A stretch of DNA of 64,000 nucleotides from Lithospermum erythrorhizon. Its lineage: Eukaryota > Streptophyta > Magnoliopsida > Boraginales > Boraginaceae. The position numbers and the translations under genes are program-made. The notes under the pieces were generated by a model, which saw only the letters and a program-made list of their open reading frames with translations, searched no databases and was not told where the DNA came from. Location of the stretch: the NCBI GenBank assembly GCA_019722365.1, contig JADFUC010001799.1:43131-107130 (forward strand), given 5' to 3'. Shown here one piece after another: positions 48,775-60,809 of the stretch. The number at the start of each line of letters is the position of its first letter. Positions within the stretch are counted from its first letter, which is position 1.

Positions 48775-49817
48775 GTAAAAAACATAGTGAATTTGTTTAT
48801 AAAAAAAGTTCCTCTCCTATTTCATTTTCAATGGTTAAGAAGTTTCTGTCTCCTCCAAAATGTTAAAAAACCGACTTTTATCTTTCATTTTTCTAAGTTC
48901 TTAATTAATAAAGTAGTTTTGAGGTAAATAATAAATTAATTCAAGAGGAATGAAGGGGTGTAACATTAGCCTGATCATGCAAGAACGATGTGGTTGGTAC
49001 CCGCAAATCGTGCTGCTGTAAAGCAAATATAATCATACTTCGGAATTTATCTACTTATATAATAATGGCAAATTAAAATTTAAGGACGACAAACTAATAG
49101 GAGAACTGACCTTCATGATGACCCCCAAGTGTGCAACAAGAATAAACCACTAAATTTAACTAATTACTTTAAAAAATTTAATTTTGATTATTCGAACTTT
49201 AATATAAAAGGCATTGGGACATGTTAATGTTAAACTTTCGACATAAAAAAGTGATTGATATATATGAATGGTATCTAATGGTAATTTTTTTTAAAGAATC
49301 AAAGTTGGATAATGGATAATTTAGTACTCCAAAAGTAGAATAATTATTTTTCGGAAAAAAATACTTCCTTAAATAGTCCATGAATCAAAGTTGAAAAATG
49401 AATCTCAGTAGGAATTTACCTCCTTCATGGAATTTTAGGGTAGGAATCTCTAGGGACAGTTAGACGGTTTCATACTTTTATGAATTTCAGTAGGAATATG
49501 TAAGTGGTGAATTAAGATGCCAATTAACAAAGACATATGATTACATGCCTATTATAATTAACAATCATGGTAAAAGCCACGCCATTAACCATCATAGCAG
49601 TTTCTGTGTAAAGCAAATCCTAAAGCTAAAGTTGTTGATGCATCTTACTTAAAGCAACCTCTCTAGGTAGAAACAAGAACCACCACTTTTCTTCATTTCC
49701 CTCCATATATCTGTGCTTCTATTACAAATTACAGAAAACCTGATATATACAGTATATATGAAGCTACCAACATTAGCAACAACCTTATATAAAAAAATAA
49801 AATAAAGATAAGTAAAA
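48775..49817. other. Intergenic DNA and upstream region of the small gene
   Basis: AT-rich with no exon or element ends that I can support. A TATATATG about 65 bp upstream of the next ATG (about 49753) is a possible TATA box. Confidence 0.35.
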
Positions 49818-50174
49818 ATGAATGCGCCATTGGATATTGGTACTCGAGGTACAATAGGATCACTTCTAAAGAAAGAGATTGAATATTTTACCAGTAGAAG
49901 AGAAATAAACATGAACCATCATTACCAAGTTGGAAATGAGAGCTCTATTAAGTCTCAGAAGCGAGGTAATTCAGAAATGGCTTCTGATGAAGGGAGTTCA
50001 TGGCGGAATTTCTCATCCTTCATGATGAAATGGAGACGAAAGAAGAGAAGAAACAGTGGAGTGCTTCCTGCCATGTGCTCCATGGTTGAAATCTCTCATA
50101 GCCATAGGATGAACGAAATGCCTGGTTATAGTTACAGAAGCCTTCGTGATGAGTTCCAAAACTCTGACTTTTAA
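49818..50174 (+). CDS. Conserved plant small protein of unknown function (118 aa)
   Basis: A single uninterrupted frame begins MNAPLDIGTRGTIGSLLKKE and ends EFQNSDF. The N-terminal block (LDIGTRGT-GSL--KEIEYF) resembles short uncharacterised proteins I have seen across flowering plants, which supports it as a real gene. A basic cluster (KWRRKKRRN, residues 71-79) could act as a nuclear localisation signal. There is no signal peptide or membrane segment. No intron is needed. The function is unknown. Confidence 0.7.
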   Translation: MNAPLDIGTRGTIGSLLKKEIEYFTSRREINMNHHYQVGNESSIKSQKRGNSEMASDEGSSWRNFSSFMMKWRRKKRRNSGVLPAMCSMVEISHSHRMNEMPGYSYRSLRDEFQNSDF

Positions 50175-51131
50175 GCCATTTGTTCAGGCCTTCTTGATTA
50201 AAGCAATGCCAAACATCACGTAGTGAGCCAGTTGGATGACGAAAGGAAAAAGGCGGGGGGGCAAGGTTGCACGAAGGAAGGGATGCGTTTAGAGAAGATT
50301 TGTTTAGGTGGTAGGGGTCTGTGTTCTCCCCTTCTTTGCTTTCAGAATACATTGTCACTAGATCATTCTACTTGTCCCTGTACTATTTCTACCCTTCAAT
50401 TTTGTATATGTATCATGCAAATATCAGTAATCTTGAAGATGTTCATTCACACGTAGTATCAGGATCTTATGTTAAAAGTTACTTTTTCCACAACCATATA
50501 AGCGATCAAGGAAAATATAGTGATGAATTGCTTTATAATCAATCATGATCATCATTTTCATGAACTTTCAATTCTTTACAGAATACAAAGACTGATGTAC
50601 ATAGTCCATGAATCTTAAAGCAGCAATCTCCAAAAAGAGAGTAGAGAATTATACTACTTGCCTTGATATGTAAATTGGAACATCAAAAAGATGAAATTGT
50701 CAAGAAATTGCGAATATTCTTATGGAAAATTTCAAGACAAGTACATATACAAAATGCCACATTTTCTTGGTCTCGAAAATTGCAGAACTGTCTACCCCGC
50801 AAAGCCGCAAAAGGCCGATAGGGGGAGAGCTCACTCAACTAGCCTAGAAACCGGCTATTAAGTATTGATAGTAACAAACCTGTTTTAAAATTGACATAAT
50901 CTGAGGTTGAAACTCAATTGTTGATTTGCTTGAAGTAATATTCTACAAAATTTCTTGTCAGATGATGCTGCATCTGAAAAAGTACTATTTTCCTTCACCC
51001 TATGGCACAATGCATATGGTGCCTTAGACCAGCCTTCCTCAACTTGATGTATTAGAACTATTAAGCTGATATTCCACTTCAGTCTCTTCTTCCTTTTACA
51101 ATTCATTCCTTCTTCCAATTTACTCAGTATT
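50175..51131. other. Intergenic DNA between the small gene and the kinase
   Basis: Contains the 3' flanks of both convergent genes (the small gene on plus, the kinase on minus). Short open frames here are not conserved-looking. No repeat is seen. Confidence 0.4.
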
Positions 51132-52849
51132 TTATTCCAATTCCATCGTTAAATATTCTAGAGCAGTAACTACATCGCTAATCAAAGGCCGTGTGCTTGG
51201 CTCCTCTTGGAGACACATAGCTGCAACAGCAACTGCTTGATGTAGACCTTTCTCTGGGTAATTTCCTTCCAGTAAGGGGTCTACCAACATGTTGAACTTG
51301 CTTTTGTCTTTGAAATATGGCTTTGCCTGCAGACACGATAAAAATAAGATGGGAACCTCAAATGACATATATCGAAATCAGCATGGTGGTAATATTTTGA
51401 ACTACTCTATATGGTTGCTGGATACTGCAGCATATATATAGCTTCTACTGTTATAAGAATATGAGATGTGCATTGAGAAAAAAATAATGGAAAAGTGTTG
51501 TCGAAGAACAAACCCAAGAGACAACGTTCTGTTCTTCTGTAGTTCTTGTGTTATCAATAGCTCTCCTACCAGCGATGATCTCTAGCAATACAACTCCGAA
51601 ACTGTAGACATCACATTTGGTTGTTAGTTTCCCTGTCTGAGCGTATTCTGGTGCACAATACCCATAGGTTCCCATCACCCTCGTAGATGATACATGATCC
51701 TTCCCTTCAGGCCCTAACTTTGCAAGTCCAAAATCAGACAGCTTCGGGTTGAAATGTTCATCAAGTAAGATGTTTGTGGCTTTGAAGTCACGGTAGATAA
51801 TTGGAGGGTTAACTGCATCATGAAGGTACTCGAGTCCTTGAGCAGCACCTGTAACTATCCTCATCCTAGTATACCAGTCCAGCGGCTTCCTGTCTGGAGA
51901 TACATCTGAGTAGACACGCACCAATAATATCATTAAGGTATCTGAGAATTGATATATCAAAATAGAATAGTTGAAGAGCTTACCAAAAAGGTGATGTTCT
52001 AATGATCCATTTGGCATGTATTCATGTACTAAAATTCTTTGGCGACCATCAGCACAGTAACCTATCAAACTCAATAGGTTTGGGTGATCTACAAGGCTCA
52101 AGGTTAGAACTTCTGCCAAGAATTCTCGGTTTCCTTGACTACCAGTCATGTCTAATTGTTTCATAGCCACAATCTGAAATTGAATGAAGATCATGAATCA
52201 TGAGGATGGAAGAACTATTTCAGAAATTGGTAACTCAAGAAAAAGGATAGAGTATGGTACATACTTGATTAGTTTTCTTCAGACGTCCCTGATAGACCCT
52301 ACCGAATCCTCCTTCACCGATTAGAAGATCAGGATCAAAGTTGTCCGTTGCAGCAGCCAGCTCCCGGAAAGTGAATACCTCTGCTGCTACTTTTACATTC
52401 CCATATCGAAGTACATCTTCAGCTATCCTCTTCTGTTTCGAGTTACCTGCACATTCAATGACAGATGAATGACCGAATAATTCACATTCCAGCTCCTATT
52501 ATATTCCTCTTTCTTTCTTGGCAAGTCAATAAGCGGATCCAGAAACATACATTGCAGATTCAGATATTGTAATGCCAAAGAATGCAGGTAAAATCTGTTA
52601 CGGCTCCAGAATCAAGGTGAACGCTAGCCTAACGCCACATCCTCTAGAACCAGTTAGCAATCAATCGACAATCTAATTATGCGCGACAAGAAGCATGGTC
52701 ATCATGGAAACAATAAGTATTGTGGTAAAATAATTCTAACCTGCACTCATAGAGACACTTCGGGCAATGGTGGACAACGCTTCTGAATCATCGTAGGCAT
52801 CTTTGGCCTGAACAGAGCTCCTAGAACTTTTTAAAGGGTTCTTCATCAT
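51132..52849 (-). CDS. Receptor-like cytoplasmic kinase, PBL23/PBS1-like (5 exons, 355 aa)
   Basis: Exons on minus: 52849-52741, 52446-52265, 52173-51984, 51905-51514, 51326-51132. All phases agree (1068 bp with TAA). Kinase motifs in order: P-loop GEGGFGRVY, lysine in VAMKQLD, an RD-type catalytic loop ([11 protein letters not shown]), DFG in [13 protein letters not shown] in GYCAPEY, and the subfamily tail [38 protein letters not shown] and [11 protein letters not shown] place it in RLCK family VII next to PBL23-type kinases, which relay signals from surface immune or growth receptors. The N-terminus ([17 protein letters not shown]) lacks the usual MGxC acylation motif. The ATG is preceded in frame by TAG. 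That TAG also ends a possible acceptor (ACGTAG|GACTCA), so an upstream exon is possible. Plasma-membrane targeting is therefore uncertain. Confidence 0.92.
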
Positions 52850-53990
52850 TGAGTCCTACGTTGGAATTTACAACATACAAAACAAAGATTAGTCCTTCCA
52901 ATGCTCTCGTTCTTGATCAATGAAACAACCCTCGATGCTAGAAGGAATCCATTCTTGGGGAAAATCGGACGAAATATAATTGCAACTCTAATTCAAAAAT
53001 TTGGCCATGTTACTGGATCCAAGGATTCCAAGCTTACAAAGACGAAGAAATATATGATCAAGGATTGACTTAATGAAATAAAATGAATAGTTCAAACGTC
53101 AAATGTGGTCCTCCAAAACAAGCTACATTTCTGGCATATTGACGATGAAAGGCAACGTAAGACTCAGGATGTAATGAACATTAAGGCTATATATGAAGGA
53201 GAGAGAAGCTACAATAACGGGTTAATGTTATTTTCTATGGTGCCAATTGTCACATGTCGAGCTTTCAAAAATACTTTTTTTTTTTTTTTAATTTCTTTGT
53301 GCTTGTTATTCTAAATTTTGAGGCATATCTAAGTGTCTTTTTCCTATTATATTCTTAGACATTAAATATTTATGACCCATTTTTTATTATTTATTTTAAA
53401 TATTGCATGAGAATCTGGTAAATTTTTAATGTTTCATTCTTCTATAAATGAAGGTATATAAGTGAAAGAACAATATTTTTTAATTATTAATATAAAGTAA
53501 AACGACAAATAATAAAAAGCAATTTAAAGGAATAACATTTTAATCTTAATATGTCATGTAAATTTGAAGACACATTCAAGTATTATAAATTAACACAGAT
53601 AATCAAAACTATAAAGTAGCACATTGTGTTTTCTTGGATAAACGTATCTCACCTGTATCTACTCTATCCATCTATACATTTGTATATATTTGTATCTGTA
53701 GGTATTTTTGTGAGAAATTTGGGTTAATAAAACCAGTCAATGGAATGATTAGCAAAATAACACTCTTCTTTCGGCCCAAATAATACTCTCTTTTTTCCCT
53801 CTAAAATAGCAGCATCCCTTTTAAAACTAAAATACCGCTGTATAAATCTCGATAAAATTCCATTTACTTTAAAAATTTTGGTTAAATGACACATTTTTTG
53901 GGTTTTTATTACTAAAAATAACACACTTCCTTTTTCTTTGCTTAATAAGACTTCCCGTCTGCGAAGTTCTAAAATGCCCTGAGCCCTCTT
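52850..53990. other. Upstream region of the kinase and AT-rich intergenic DNA
   Basis: 52850-53100 is the kinase leader/promoter side; no TATA box is certain. 53270-53990 is very AT-rich with poly-T runs and no supported feature. Confidence 0.35.
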
Positions 53991-53999
53991 GGTTCCCTT

Positions 54000-54135
54000 T
54001 TTCTGGGGTATTTTCCAAAATTTGATTCTCTCGCAACCTCTACATATGTGTTATGTCTGACTTCTCTCACAACTTTTCTCTGCTGAATTTGCCCAAAATT
54101 AAAAAGAGATTGAGCACAGCAAAATCAACCCGAGG
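54000..54135 (+). other. Probable 5' leader exon of the tandem-array transcription unit
   Basis: A C/T-rich stretch resembling a plant 5' UTR ends CAACCCGAG|GTAAGCC, a strong splice donor (about 54132). The DNA after it is T-rich and minisatellite-like, as a large intron would be. At about 54966 there is an acceptor (TTATACAG|GTTCTAAAAG) followed by an exon-like stretch to about 55060 with stops in all frames. Inferred from splice signals alone. Confidence 0.35.
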
Positions 54136-54179
54136 TAAGCCTTGTGTTCTATATTTTTTTTGTTTTTCTATTTTTTGGG

Positions 54180-54680
54180 GGTTTGATAATAAAAGGTAAT
54201 GAATTTGTTAAAGGTTCCATTTTTTTGGATTTTTTAATAATAAAAAGTCATGAACTTGTTAAAAGTTCGATTTTTGGATTTTTGACGTAAAAAGTCATGG
54301 GGTTATTAAAGGTCTACGATTTTGGGTTTTTTTAATAAAAAATTAAACTGGGTTTGTTAAAGGTTCGATTTTTTTGAATTTTTTTATAATAAAAAGTCAT
54401 GGGTTTATTAAAGGTTCTAATAAAAAGTCATGAGTTTGTTGAAGGTTTGATATTTTTGGATTTTTTTTTTATAATAAAAAGTCGAGGACATCAAAAGTTT
54501 AATTTTTTTGAGTTTTTTTATAAAAAAAATTCATGGGTTTGTTTAAGGGTCAATTTTTTTTTGGGTTTTTTTGATAATAAAAATTTATTAGTTTGTTAAA
54601 GTTTTAATTTTTTTGGATTTTTTGATAATAAAAATTCATGGGTTTATTGAAGGTTTTATTTTTTTGTATTTTTTTATAAT
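54180..54680 (+). repeat. T-rich minisatellite, about 57-bp unit
   Basis: About nine diverged copies of a unit containing AATAATAAAAAGTCATGGG, TTTGTTAAAGGTTCGATT and a poly-T run. It makes spurious F/K-rich open frames. Confidence 0.85.
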
Positions 54681-54719
54681 ATTATTCATCTTTCTTCAAT
54701 TATTTATTAATTTATTCAA

Positions 54720-54925
54720 GTTTTTTGGGTGTATTATGATGTATTGTGGGTTATTGTGGTGTATTATGATGTATTGTGCTATATTATCGTGTATTGTGGT
54801 GTATATTCGGTATTGTGGTGTACTAAGGTCTATTATGATGTATACTAGTGTATTATGGTGTACTATGGTCTATTATGATGTATACTAGTGTATTGTGGTG
54901 TATATTGGTGTATTGGTGATCTCTT
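54720..54925 (+). repeat. Decamer minisatellite (GTGTATTATG type)
   Basis: About 20 ten-base units such as GTGTATTATG and GTGTACTATG. It shares the core GTGTATT with the arms found in each unit of the array downstream. Confidence 0.85.
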
Positions 54926-55129
54926 AATTGTATTTAAGTGTTTATGAATGTTTCATTGTTATACAGGTTCTAAAAGAGGATAAGATAGACCAAAAAGGAA
55001 GATTATTTCGCCAAGATACATAGTCCGCCACTAATGTGCACGTACTAGATGATTTCAAGAGTTGAAGAATATTACATAGGAGATTAATTAATATTAGAAC
55101 ATACAATGTACAATTGAATTATATAGAAC

Positions 55130-55385
55130 TGTTATGGAAATATTACATTGTGGATGTCTTGTCAACCAAGTCGTATTGTTTACCAAGAACGAGGAGCTTG
55201 ACCCGATGAGCAATCAATTGGGTTACTTATTTACAGAGTTACTTAGTTACCTCGTTATTGTATCTTGGAAGGCGTATAAATAAGCGGCTTCGTTGTATTA
55301 TATTCTACCTGATTCGAGGAAGCGATAAAATCGGCCTACATTATCTATCTTTATTTCTCTGTCTATTTATGTAATAACCTGTTTC
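55130..55385 (+). repeat. Short copia-like solo LTR (tentative)
   Basis: Starts TGTTATGGAAATATTACATT, contains GTATAAATAAGCGG (TATA box) near 55269, then TTGTATTATATTC and a T-rich tail ending near TGTAATAACC. These are features of short copia LTRs. The 3' end and target duplication are not found. Confidence 0.4.
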
Positions 55386-55513
55386 GTATGTGCATTATTA
55401 TAATATTATTTTGGGGTAGAAGTTGAGTTTATGTTCGAGTATTGAAATACACTTCAATACACCTCATTAAACATGAATGTACTTAATAATTTAAGTTCCT
55501 TAGTGTTTTTCAG

Positions 55514-55800
55514 GATGGTTTGATTCGCTTTACCCACAGGCGGACTAGAACCAAGTGATTTGCAATGGGTTGAGGGCAACTCAGAGACTATTCCAACATA
55601 TATTACAAGACATGATGACTAGTCCGAACTGACTTTCTTATGGTAGAGCATCTACTTTTCGAGGAGATGGAGGATGTTGAAAACTTGTGCGGCTTGGTGG
55701 ATGACTTAGAGAAGAGAGTAGACGTTGTGGAGAAGTCTATTACAAATGGAGGTCCATGTTGGGGGTCCTGTTCAGACAATATTTTCCAATGATTCGGATA
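55514..55800 (+). pseudogene. Array exon module, copy 1 (broken)
   Basis: Begins after TTTTTCAG and carries GATTTGCAATGGGTTGAGGG, but stops (for example in GACATGATGACTAG) and indels break the frame. Confidence 0.6.
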
Positions 55801-56307
55801 TGTTAAAGTGAAAAACGTTTTTAAAGAATTATGGGACCGTTTTGCATGTTACCTGATGCTTGGAGTTTAGTTCCTATAGAAGATTACATTATTTAATTAA
55901 TTAAATATAATTAATTGTTAATTAGTTTTTAAATTATTTGATATGAAAAATTTTGAAATAATATTTTTTATTTTTTGAGAATTATTTTCGGATTTACGAA
56001 TTGATTTTTGTGCGGTTTATTAGTTAAAGCAGTAAAAACCAACATTACATCTTGAATCGTATGGGGCAGAGAGGTGTACCAGTGACGTTATCCAGATCAT
56101 CAGCCCCAGGTAACCGCAGTCATGGCGTCGGCCGGGCGGCGCGGTGACTGACACCGACATGCGATAGTCAACCGTTTACTCGGGTAAAACCTGTGAAGGT
56201 TGCCGTTTCCACGACCTGTCGGCGCTGACCCGACGTCTGGCGCTACTAAATGGAATATATTGGAGAAGTGGATCACAAAGCGCTCAGTTACAATTTGTCT
56301 CATACTA

Positions 56308-56870
56308 GTGTTTTTGGGTGTATTTTATTGTTTTTTGGCCGTATTTCGGTGTATTTGGGTGTATTTAGTTGTTTTTAGGTTGATTTATATGAATTTCAGT
56401 GTATTTGTTTGTATTTAGGTGTATTTTTGTGTATTTGGATGTATTTAGTTGTATTTAGGTGTATTTCTATGTAGGTATATATGGGTGTATTTATGCATTT
56501 TTGGGTTTATTTAGGTGTATTTGGTTTTCTTTAGGTGTATTTGGGGGTATTTAATTTTATTTATGATTTCTGATATGATATGTTGTCGTATTTTATAGCT
56601 TATTGAAGCAGCTCTTCAGATGTTGAGTCTTAAGCCATTGCCTATAATTATAGCTTCAAATCGACTAGATGGACTTGCTTAGGGACGTTGTACAACCTAG
56701 TAGTACACCACAAAACATCCTGTCGGCTGTCGCCTGGCAATAAACCTCGATACACCCTGATACAACTTCGATATTCCCTGTTCTTTCAACGCGCTGATAG
56801 AATTTCGATACACCCTAATTAAATCCTAATACATCCCCGATACATCTGATATACTCAATACGTAACAAAT
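56308..56870. repeat. Inverted decamer arms, unit 1
   Basis: A GGTGTATTTA-type arm (56308-56575) faces a AATACACCCT-type arm (about 56735-56870) across a loop of about 150 bp. The C/A arm is the more degraded of the two. Confidence 0.7.
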
Positions 56871-56962
56871 CTGTTGAAATACGTCATGTCTGGTAAAATA
56901 TCTTGTTACACCTCATTAAGCATGAATGTACTTAATAATTTGATTTTTTACGCCTTTTCCAG

Positions 56963-57269
56963 TATGTTTTGTTCTACCCAAAGCGGACTCTGCCAAAGTG
57001 ATTTGCAATGGGTTGAGGGAAACTCAGAGACCATTCCAGCATATATTACAGGACATGATGACGAATGCGAAATTGCTGACTTTCTTACGATGACATCTGC
57101 CTTTCGGAAGATGGAGGATGCGTTTAAATACATTGCGGCAAGCCTGGATGACTTGAAGAAGAGAGTAGACGTTGTGGAGAAGTCTATTACAGATGGAGGT
57201 CCATGTTGTGGTCTGTTGAGACAATATTTTCCCATGATTTGGATTTGTTCAAGTGAAAAACGTTTTTAA
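56963..57269 (+). CDS. Array exon module, copy 2 (open)
   Basis: An open frame through the module gives QSDLQWVEGNSETIPAYI, then TGHDDECEIADFLTMTSAFR, MEDAFKYIAASLDDLKKRVD, VVEKSITDGGPC and a stop at 57269. The MEDAFK to VVEKS part has hydrophobic residues at coiled-coil spacing. The first residues differ from copies 3-5 (acceptor AG|TATGTTTTG). I do not recognise the family. Confidence 0.45.
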
Positions 57270-57779
57270 AGAATTATGGGACCGTTTTGCATGTTTAATT
57301 TGTAATTATTGAGTTTTAGTTCCTATGGAAGAGTTACATTATTTAATTAATTAAATATAATTAATTGTTATTATTTTTTAAATTATTTAATATGGAAAAT
57401 TTTGAAATAATATTTTTTATTTTTGAGAATTTTTTTCGGATTTTTTTGAATTGATTTTTATTGGAGTTTATTAGTGAAGCAGTAAAGCCGTCGTTCTAAA
57501 ATTTGAATAAATGTCAGACGGTGTACCCGTTAGCGTTATCGCGTCGTATTTTAGCTAACACGATCGTGAGGTCATTGGGCGGCCGGTGATCTCAAACATG
57601 TCGATAGTCAGCCGTTTACTTAGGTAAAACCTAAATGAGTTACCCGTTTCAAAATCTCATCGGCCTTGAGCCGACCCGTCGATACAAGGTACTAAATGGA
57701 ACATGTTGGAGGAGTGGAATTTCACCAGGCATAGCCTTCGATTACAATTTGTCTCTACAGATTTTTTGGTTTTTTGGCC

Positions 57780-58450
57780 GTGACTGGGTGTGTTGCGTTT
57801 GTATTTAGTTGTTTTTTGGATCGATTTATATGAATTTGAGTGTATTTGTTTCTGTTTAGGTGTATTTTTGTATACTTGAATGTATTTAGTTGTATTTTCA
57901 TGTATTTCTAAGTATTTAGGTGTACATGGGTGTATTTATGTGATTTTAGGTTTATTTAGGTGTATTTGATTTTCTTTAGGTGTATTTGGAGGTATTTAAT
58001 TTTATTTATGATTTCTGTTATGAAATGTTGTCGTATTTTATAGCTTATTGAAATAGTTTTCAGATATTGAGTCTTCAAGCCATTGCCTATAATTATAGCT
58101 TCAAATCGACAAGATGGACTTGCTTAGGGACGTTGTACAACCTAGTAGTACACCACAAAACATCACAATACACCCCAATAACCACAATAAACCTCAATAC
58201 ACCACAATACAACTCAATATTCCTGATACAACTGTCGCCCATAATACAACTCGATACACAATGCTGATAAACCCTCGATACACCATAATCTGACTTCAAT
58301 CTCCTTGTCTGATTTCAATCACATAACAATACAACTCAATACACCCCAATACATCCTAATACACCCAAATACATCACAATACACTCAATACATAACAACA
58401 ATACAACTGAAATACATCATAATACACTGAAATATACTTCAATACACCTC
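57780..58450. repeat. Inverted decamer arms, unit 2
   Basis: A GGTGTATTT-type arm (57780-57998) and a CAATACACC-type arm (58140-58450), with a conserved loop sequence between them. Confidence 0.75.
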
Positions 58451-58499
58451 ATTAAGCATGAATGTACTTAATAATTTCTGATTCTTTTGTATTTTCCAG

Positions 58500-58766
58500 A
58501 TGTCGTTTGGTTACCTTACCCCTGAAGCAGACTACTACCAAAGTGATTTGCAATGGGTTGAGGGCAACTCAGAGACCATTCCAACATATATTACAGGACA
58601 TGATGACGAGTCCGAACTTTCTGACTTTCTTATGTGACATCTGCCTTTCGGAAGATGGAGGATGTGTTTAAAAACATTGCGGCAAGGCTGGATGACTTAG
58701 AGAAGAGAGTAGACGTTGTGGAGAAGTCTATTACAGATGGAGGTCCATGTCGTTGTCTGACCAGTT
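58500..58766 (+). pseudogene. Array exon module, copy 3 (one-base frameshift)
   Basis: Acceptor TTTTCCAG|ATG opens MSFGYLTPEADYYQSDLQW and runs on to ESELSDFLM, where a missing base in CTTATGTGACATC shifts the frame to a TGA. The coiled-coil part remains open in the next frame. Confidence 0.6.
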
Positions 58767-59104
58767 AATATTTTCCAATAGATTTGGATTCATTCAAGTA
58801 AGCGTTTTTTACGAATTATGAGACCATTTTTAAAAAACCATCTTTACGTACCGATTAAGTATCACGAGAGAGGGTCTACCGGTGGCGTTATCATCATCCT
58901 AGTTGACACAATCATGGCGTCGACCACGGTGGCAGTAGTTGATGGCGTTACTAGGTCGGTATCAGCCAGGTGTGCTTTCGGGTAAAACCTCTAAATGAGT
59001 TCCCGTTTCGATAAATCGGCCTTGACGGACCGTGTCTGTGATTACTTACTAAATGGAATATGTTGGAGAAATGGATCCTGACGCAGCGGCTCGGTTACAA
59101 TTTG

Positions 59105-59630
59105 TCTCTCTTAGTGTTTTGGTGTATTTGGTTTTTTTTGGTATTCGGTGTATTTAGTATGTTAGTTGTTTTGGAATTCGATTCTATAATTTTCAATGTA
59201 TTTGTTTCTGTTTAGGTGTATTTTTGTGTATTTGAATGTATTTAGTTGTATTTTCGTGTATTTCTATGTATTTAGGTGTACATGGGTGTATTTATGCGAT
59301 TTTGGGTTTATTTAGGTGTATTTGATTTTCTTTAGGTGTATTTGGAGGTATTTAATTTTATTTATGATTTCTGTTGTGAAATGTTGTCGTATTTTATAGC
59401 TTATTGCAATAGTTTTCAGATATTGAGTCTTCATAGTAGTACACCACAAAACTTCACAATACACCCCAATACACCTCAATACACCACAATACAACTCCAT
59501 ATTCCACAATACAACTCAATCGCCTGTCTGTTCAAATACGCCCCAATCATTAAATATCGCCCAAAATACATCCTTGTCTGCTTATGATACATAACAACAA
59601 TACAACTTTGAAATATCTTGATACACCTCA
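59105..59630. repeat. Inverted decamer arms, unit 3
   Basis: A GGTGTATTT-type arm (59105-59355) and a CAATACACC-type arm (59440-59630). The loop is shorter than in unit 2. Confidence 0.75.
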
Positions 59631-59677
59631 TTAAGCATGAATGTACTTAATAATTTCTGATTCCTTTGTATTTTCAG

Positions 59678-59983
59678 ATGTCGATTGGTTACCTTACCCC
59701 TGAAGCAAACTACTACCAAAGAGATTTGCAATCGGTTGAGGGCAACTCGGAGACCATTCCAGCATATATTGCCGGACATGATGACGAATGCGAACTTGCT
59801 AACTTTCTTACGGTGACATCTGCCTTTCGGAAGATGGAGGATGCGTTTAAAAACATTGCGGCAAGACTAGATGACTTAGAGAAGAGAGTGAGCGTCGTGG
59901 AGAGTCTGTGCAGATATGGAGGTCCGTGTAGTTGTCTGTTCAGATATTTTCCCGTGATTTTGATTTTTGGTAGCGTTTTTTAA
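59678..59983 (+). CDS. Array exon module, copy 4 (intact, best preserved)
   Basis: Acceptor TTTTCAG|ATG opens MSIGYLTPEANYYQRDLQSV, then EGNSETIPAYIAGHDDECEL, ANFLTVTSAFRKMEDAFKNI and AARLDDLEKRVSVVESL, with a stop at 59983 (about 101 residues). The heptad-like I/L/L/V/V pattern in KNIAARLDDLEKRVSVVE predicts a short coiled coil. The module may be an internal or terminal exon. The leading ATG need not be a start codon, because an acceptor precedes it directly. Confidence 0.5.
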   Translation: MSIGYLTPEANYYQRDLQSVEGNSETIPAYIAGHDDECELANFLTVTSAFRKMEDAFKNIAARLDDLEKRVSVVESLCRYGGPCSCLFRYFPVILIFGSVF

Positions 59984-60274
59984 GGGTATGGGACCGTTTT
60001 AAAAACCATGTTTACGTACCGGTCGTATCACACGGAGAGGTCTACCGGTGAGCGTTATCATCGTCCTGGTCGTGGCGTCGACTTGCCCAGGCGGCGTAGA
60101 TTGATGGCACGATAGGCCAGTGTGATGACCGTGTACTCGGTAAAACCTCTAATGAGTTCCCATTTCCATAATCTCATCAGCCTTCAACCGACCATCAATA
60201 CAACAGTACTAAATGGAATATGTTGGAGAAATGGATCACACAGCACAACGCTCAGTTACAATTTGTCTCTACTA

Positions 60275-60760
60275 GTGTTTTTTGGTGTATTTGGTTTTTT
60301 GACCGTATTTCGGTGTATTTAGTTGTTTTTCGGTGTATACATTTACATTTTAGGTGTATTTTTGTGTATTTGAATGTATTTAATTTGTATTTTTTGTGTA
60401 TTTCTATGTATTTAAGTATGTATTTATCTTGCGATTTTAGGTTTATTTAGGTGTATTTGATTTCTTTTGGGTGTATTTGGGTATCCCAATTTTATTTATG
60501 ATTTTACGGTATGAAATATTGTGTATTTATAGCTTATTGGAATAGTTTTGAATATTGAGTCTTCGTTGTGATGCATACAAAACCCCTTAATCGCTTTGAT
60601 ACGCTTATCAAATCTGTTGGCTCATATTTCTGTCTGTTCGATACGCTATGATACAACTCGATACACCCAATCGTCATGTACACCCCATATCTGTCTGATT
60701 ATTTATAACATCGACACACTAAAATACATCATAATATCTTTGAAATATGTGATACACCTC
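60275..60760. repeat. Inverted decamer arms, unit 4
   Basis: A GGTGTATTT-type arm (60275-60490) and a strongly degraded CGATACACCC-type arm (60590-60760). Confidence 0.6.
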
Positions 60761-60809
60761 ATTAAGCATGAATGTACTTAATAATTTCTGATTCCTTTGT
60801 GTTTTCCAG

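Noticed and set aside
54399..54888. Phe/Lys- and Tyr/Cys-rich open frames
   Set aside because: They are translations of the T-rich and decamer minisatellites.
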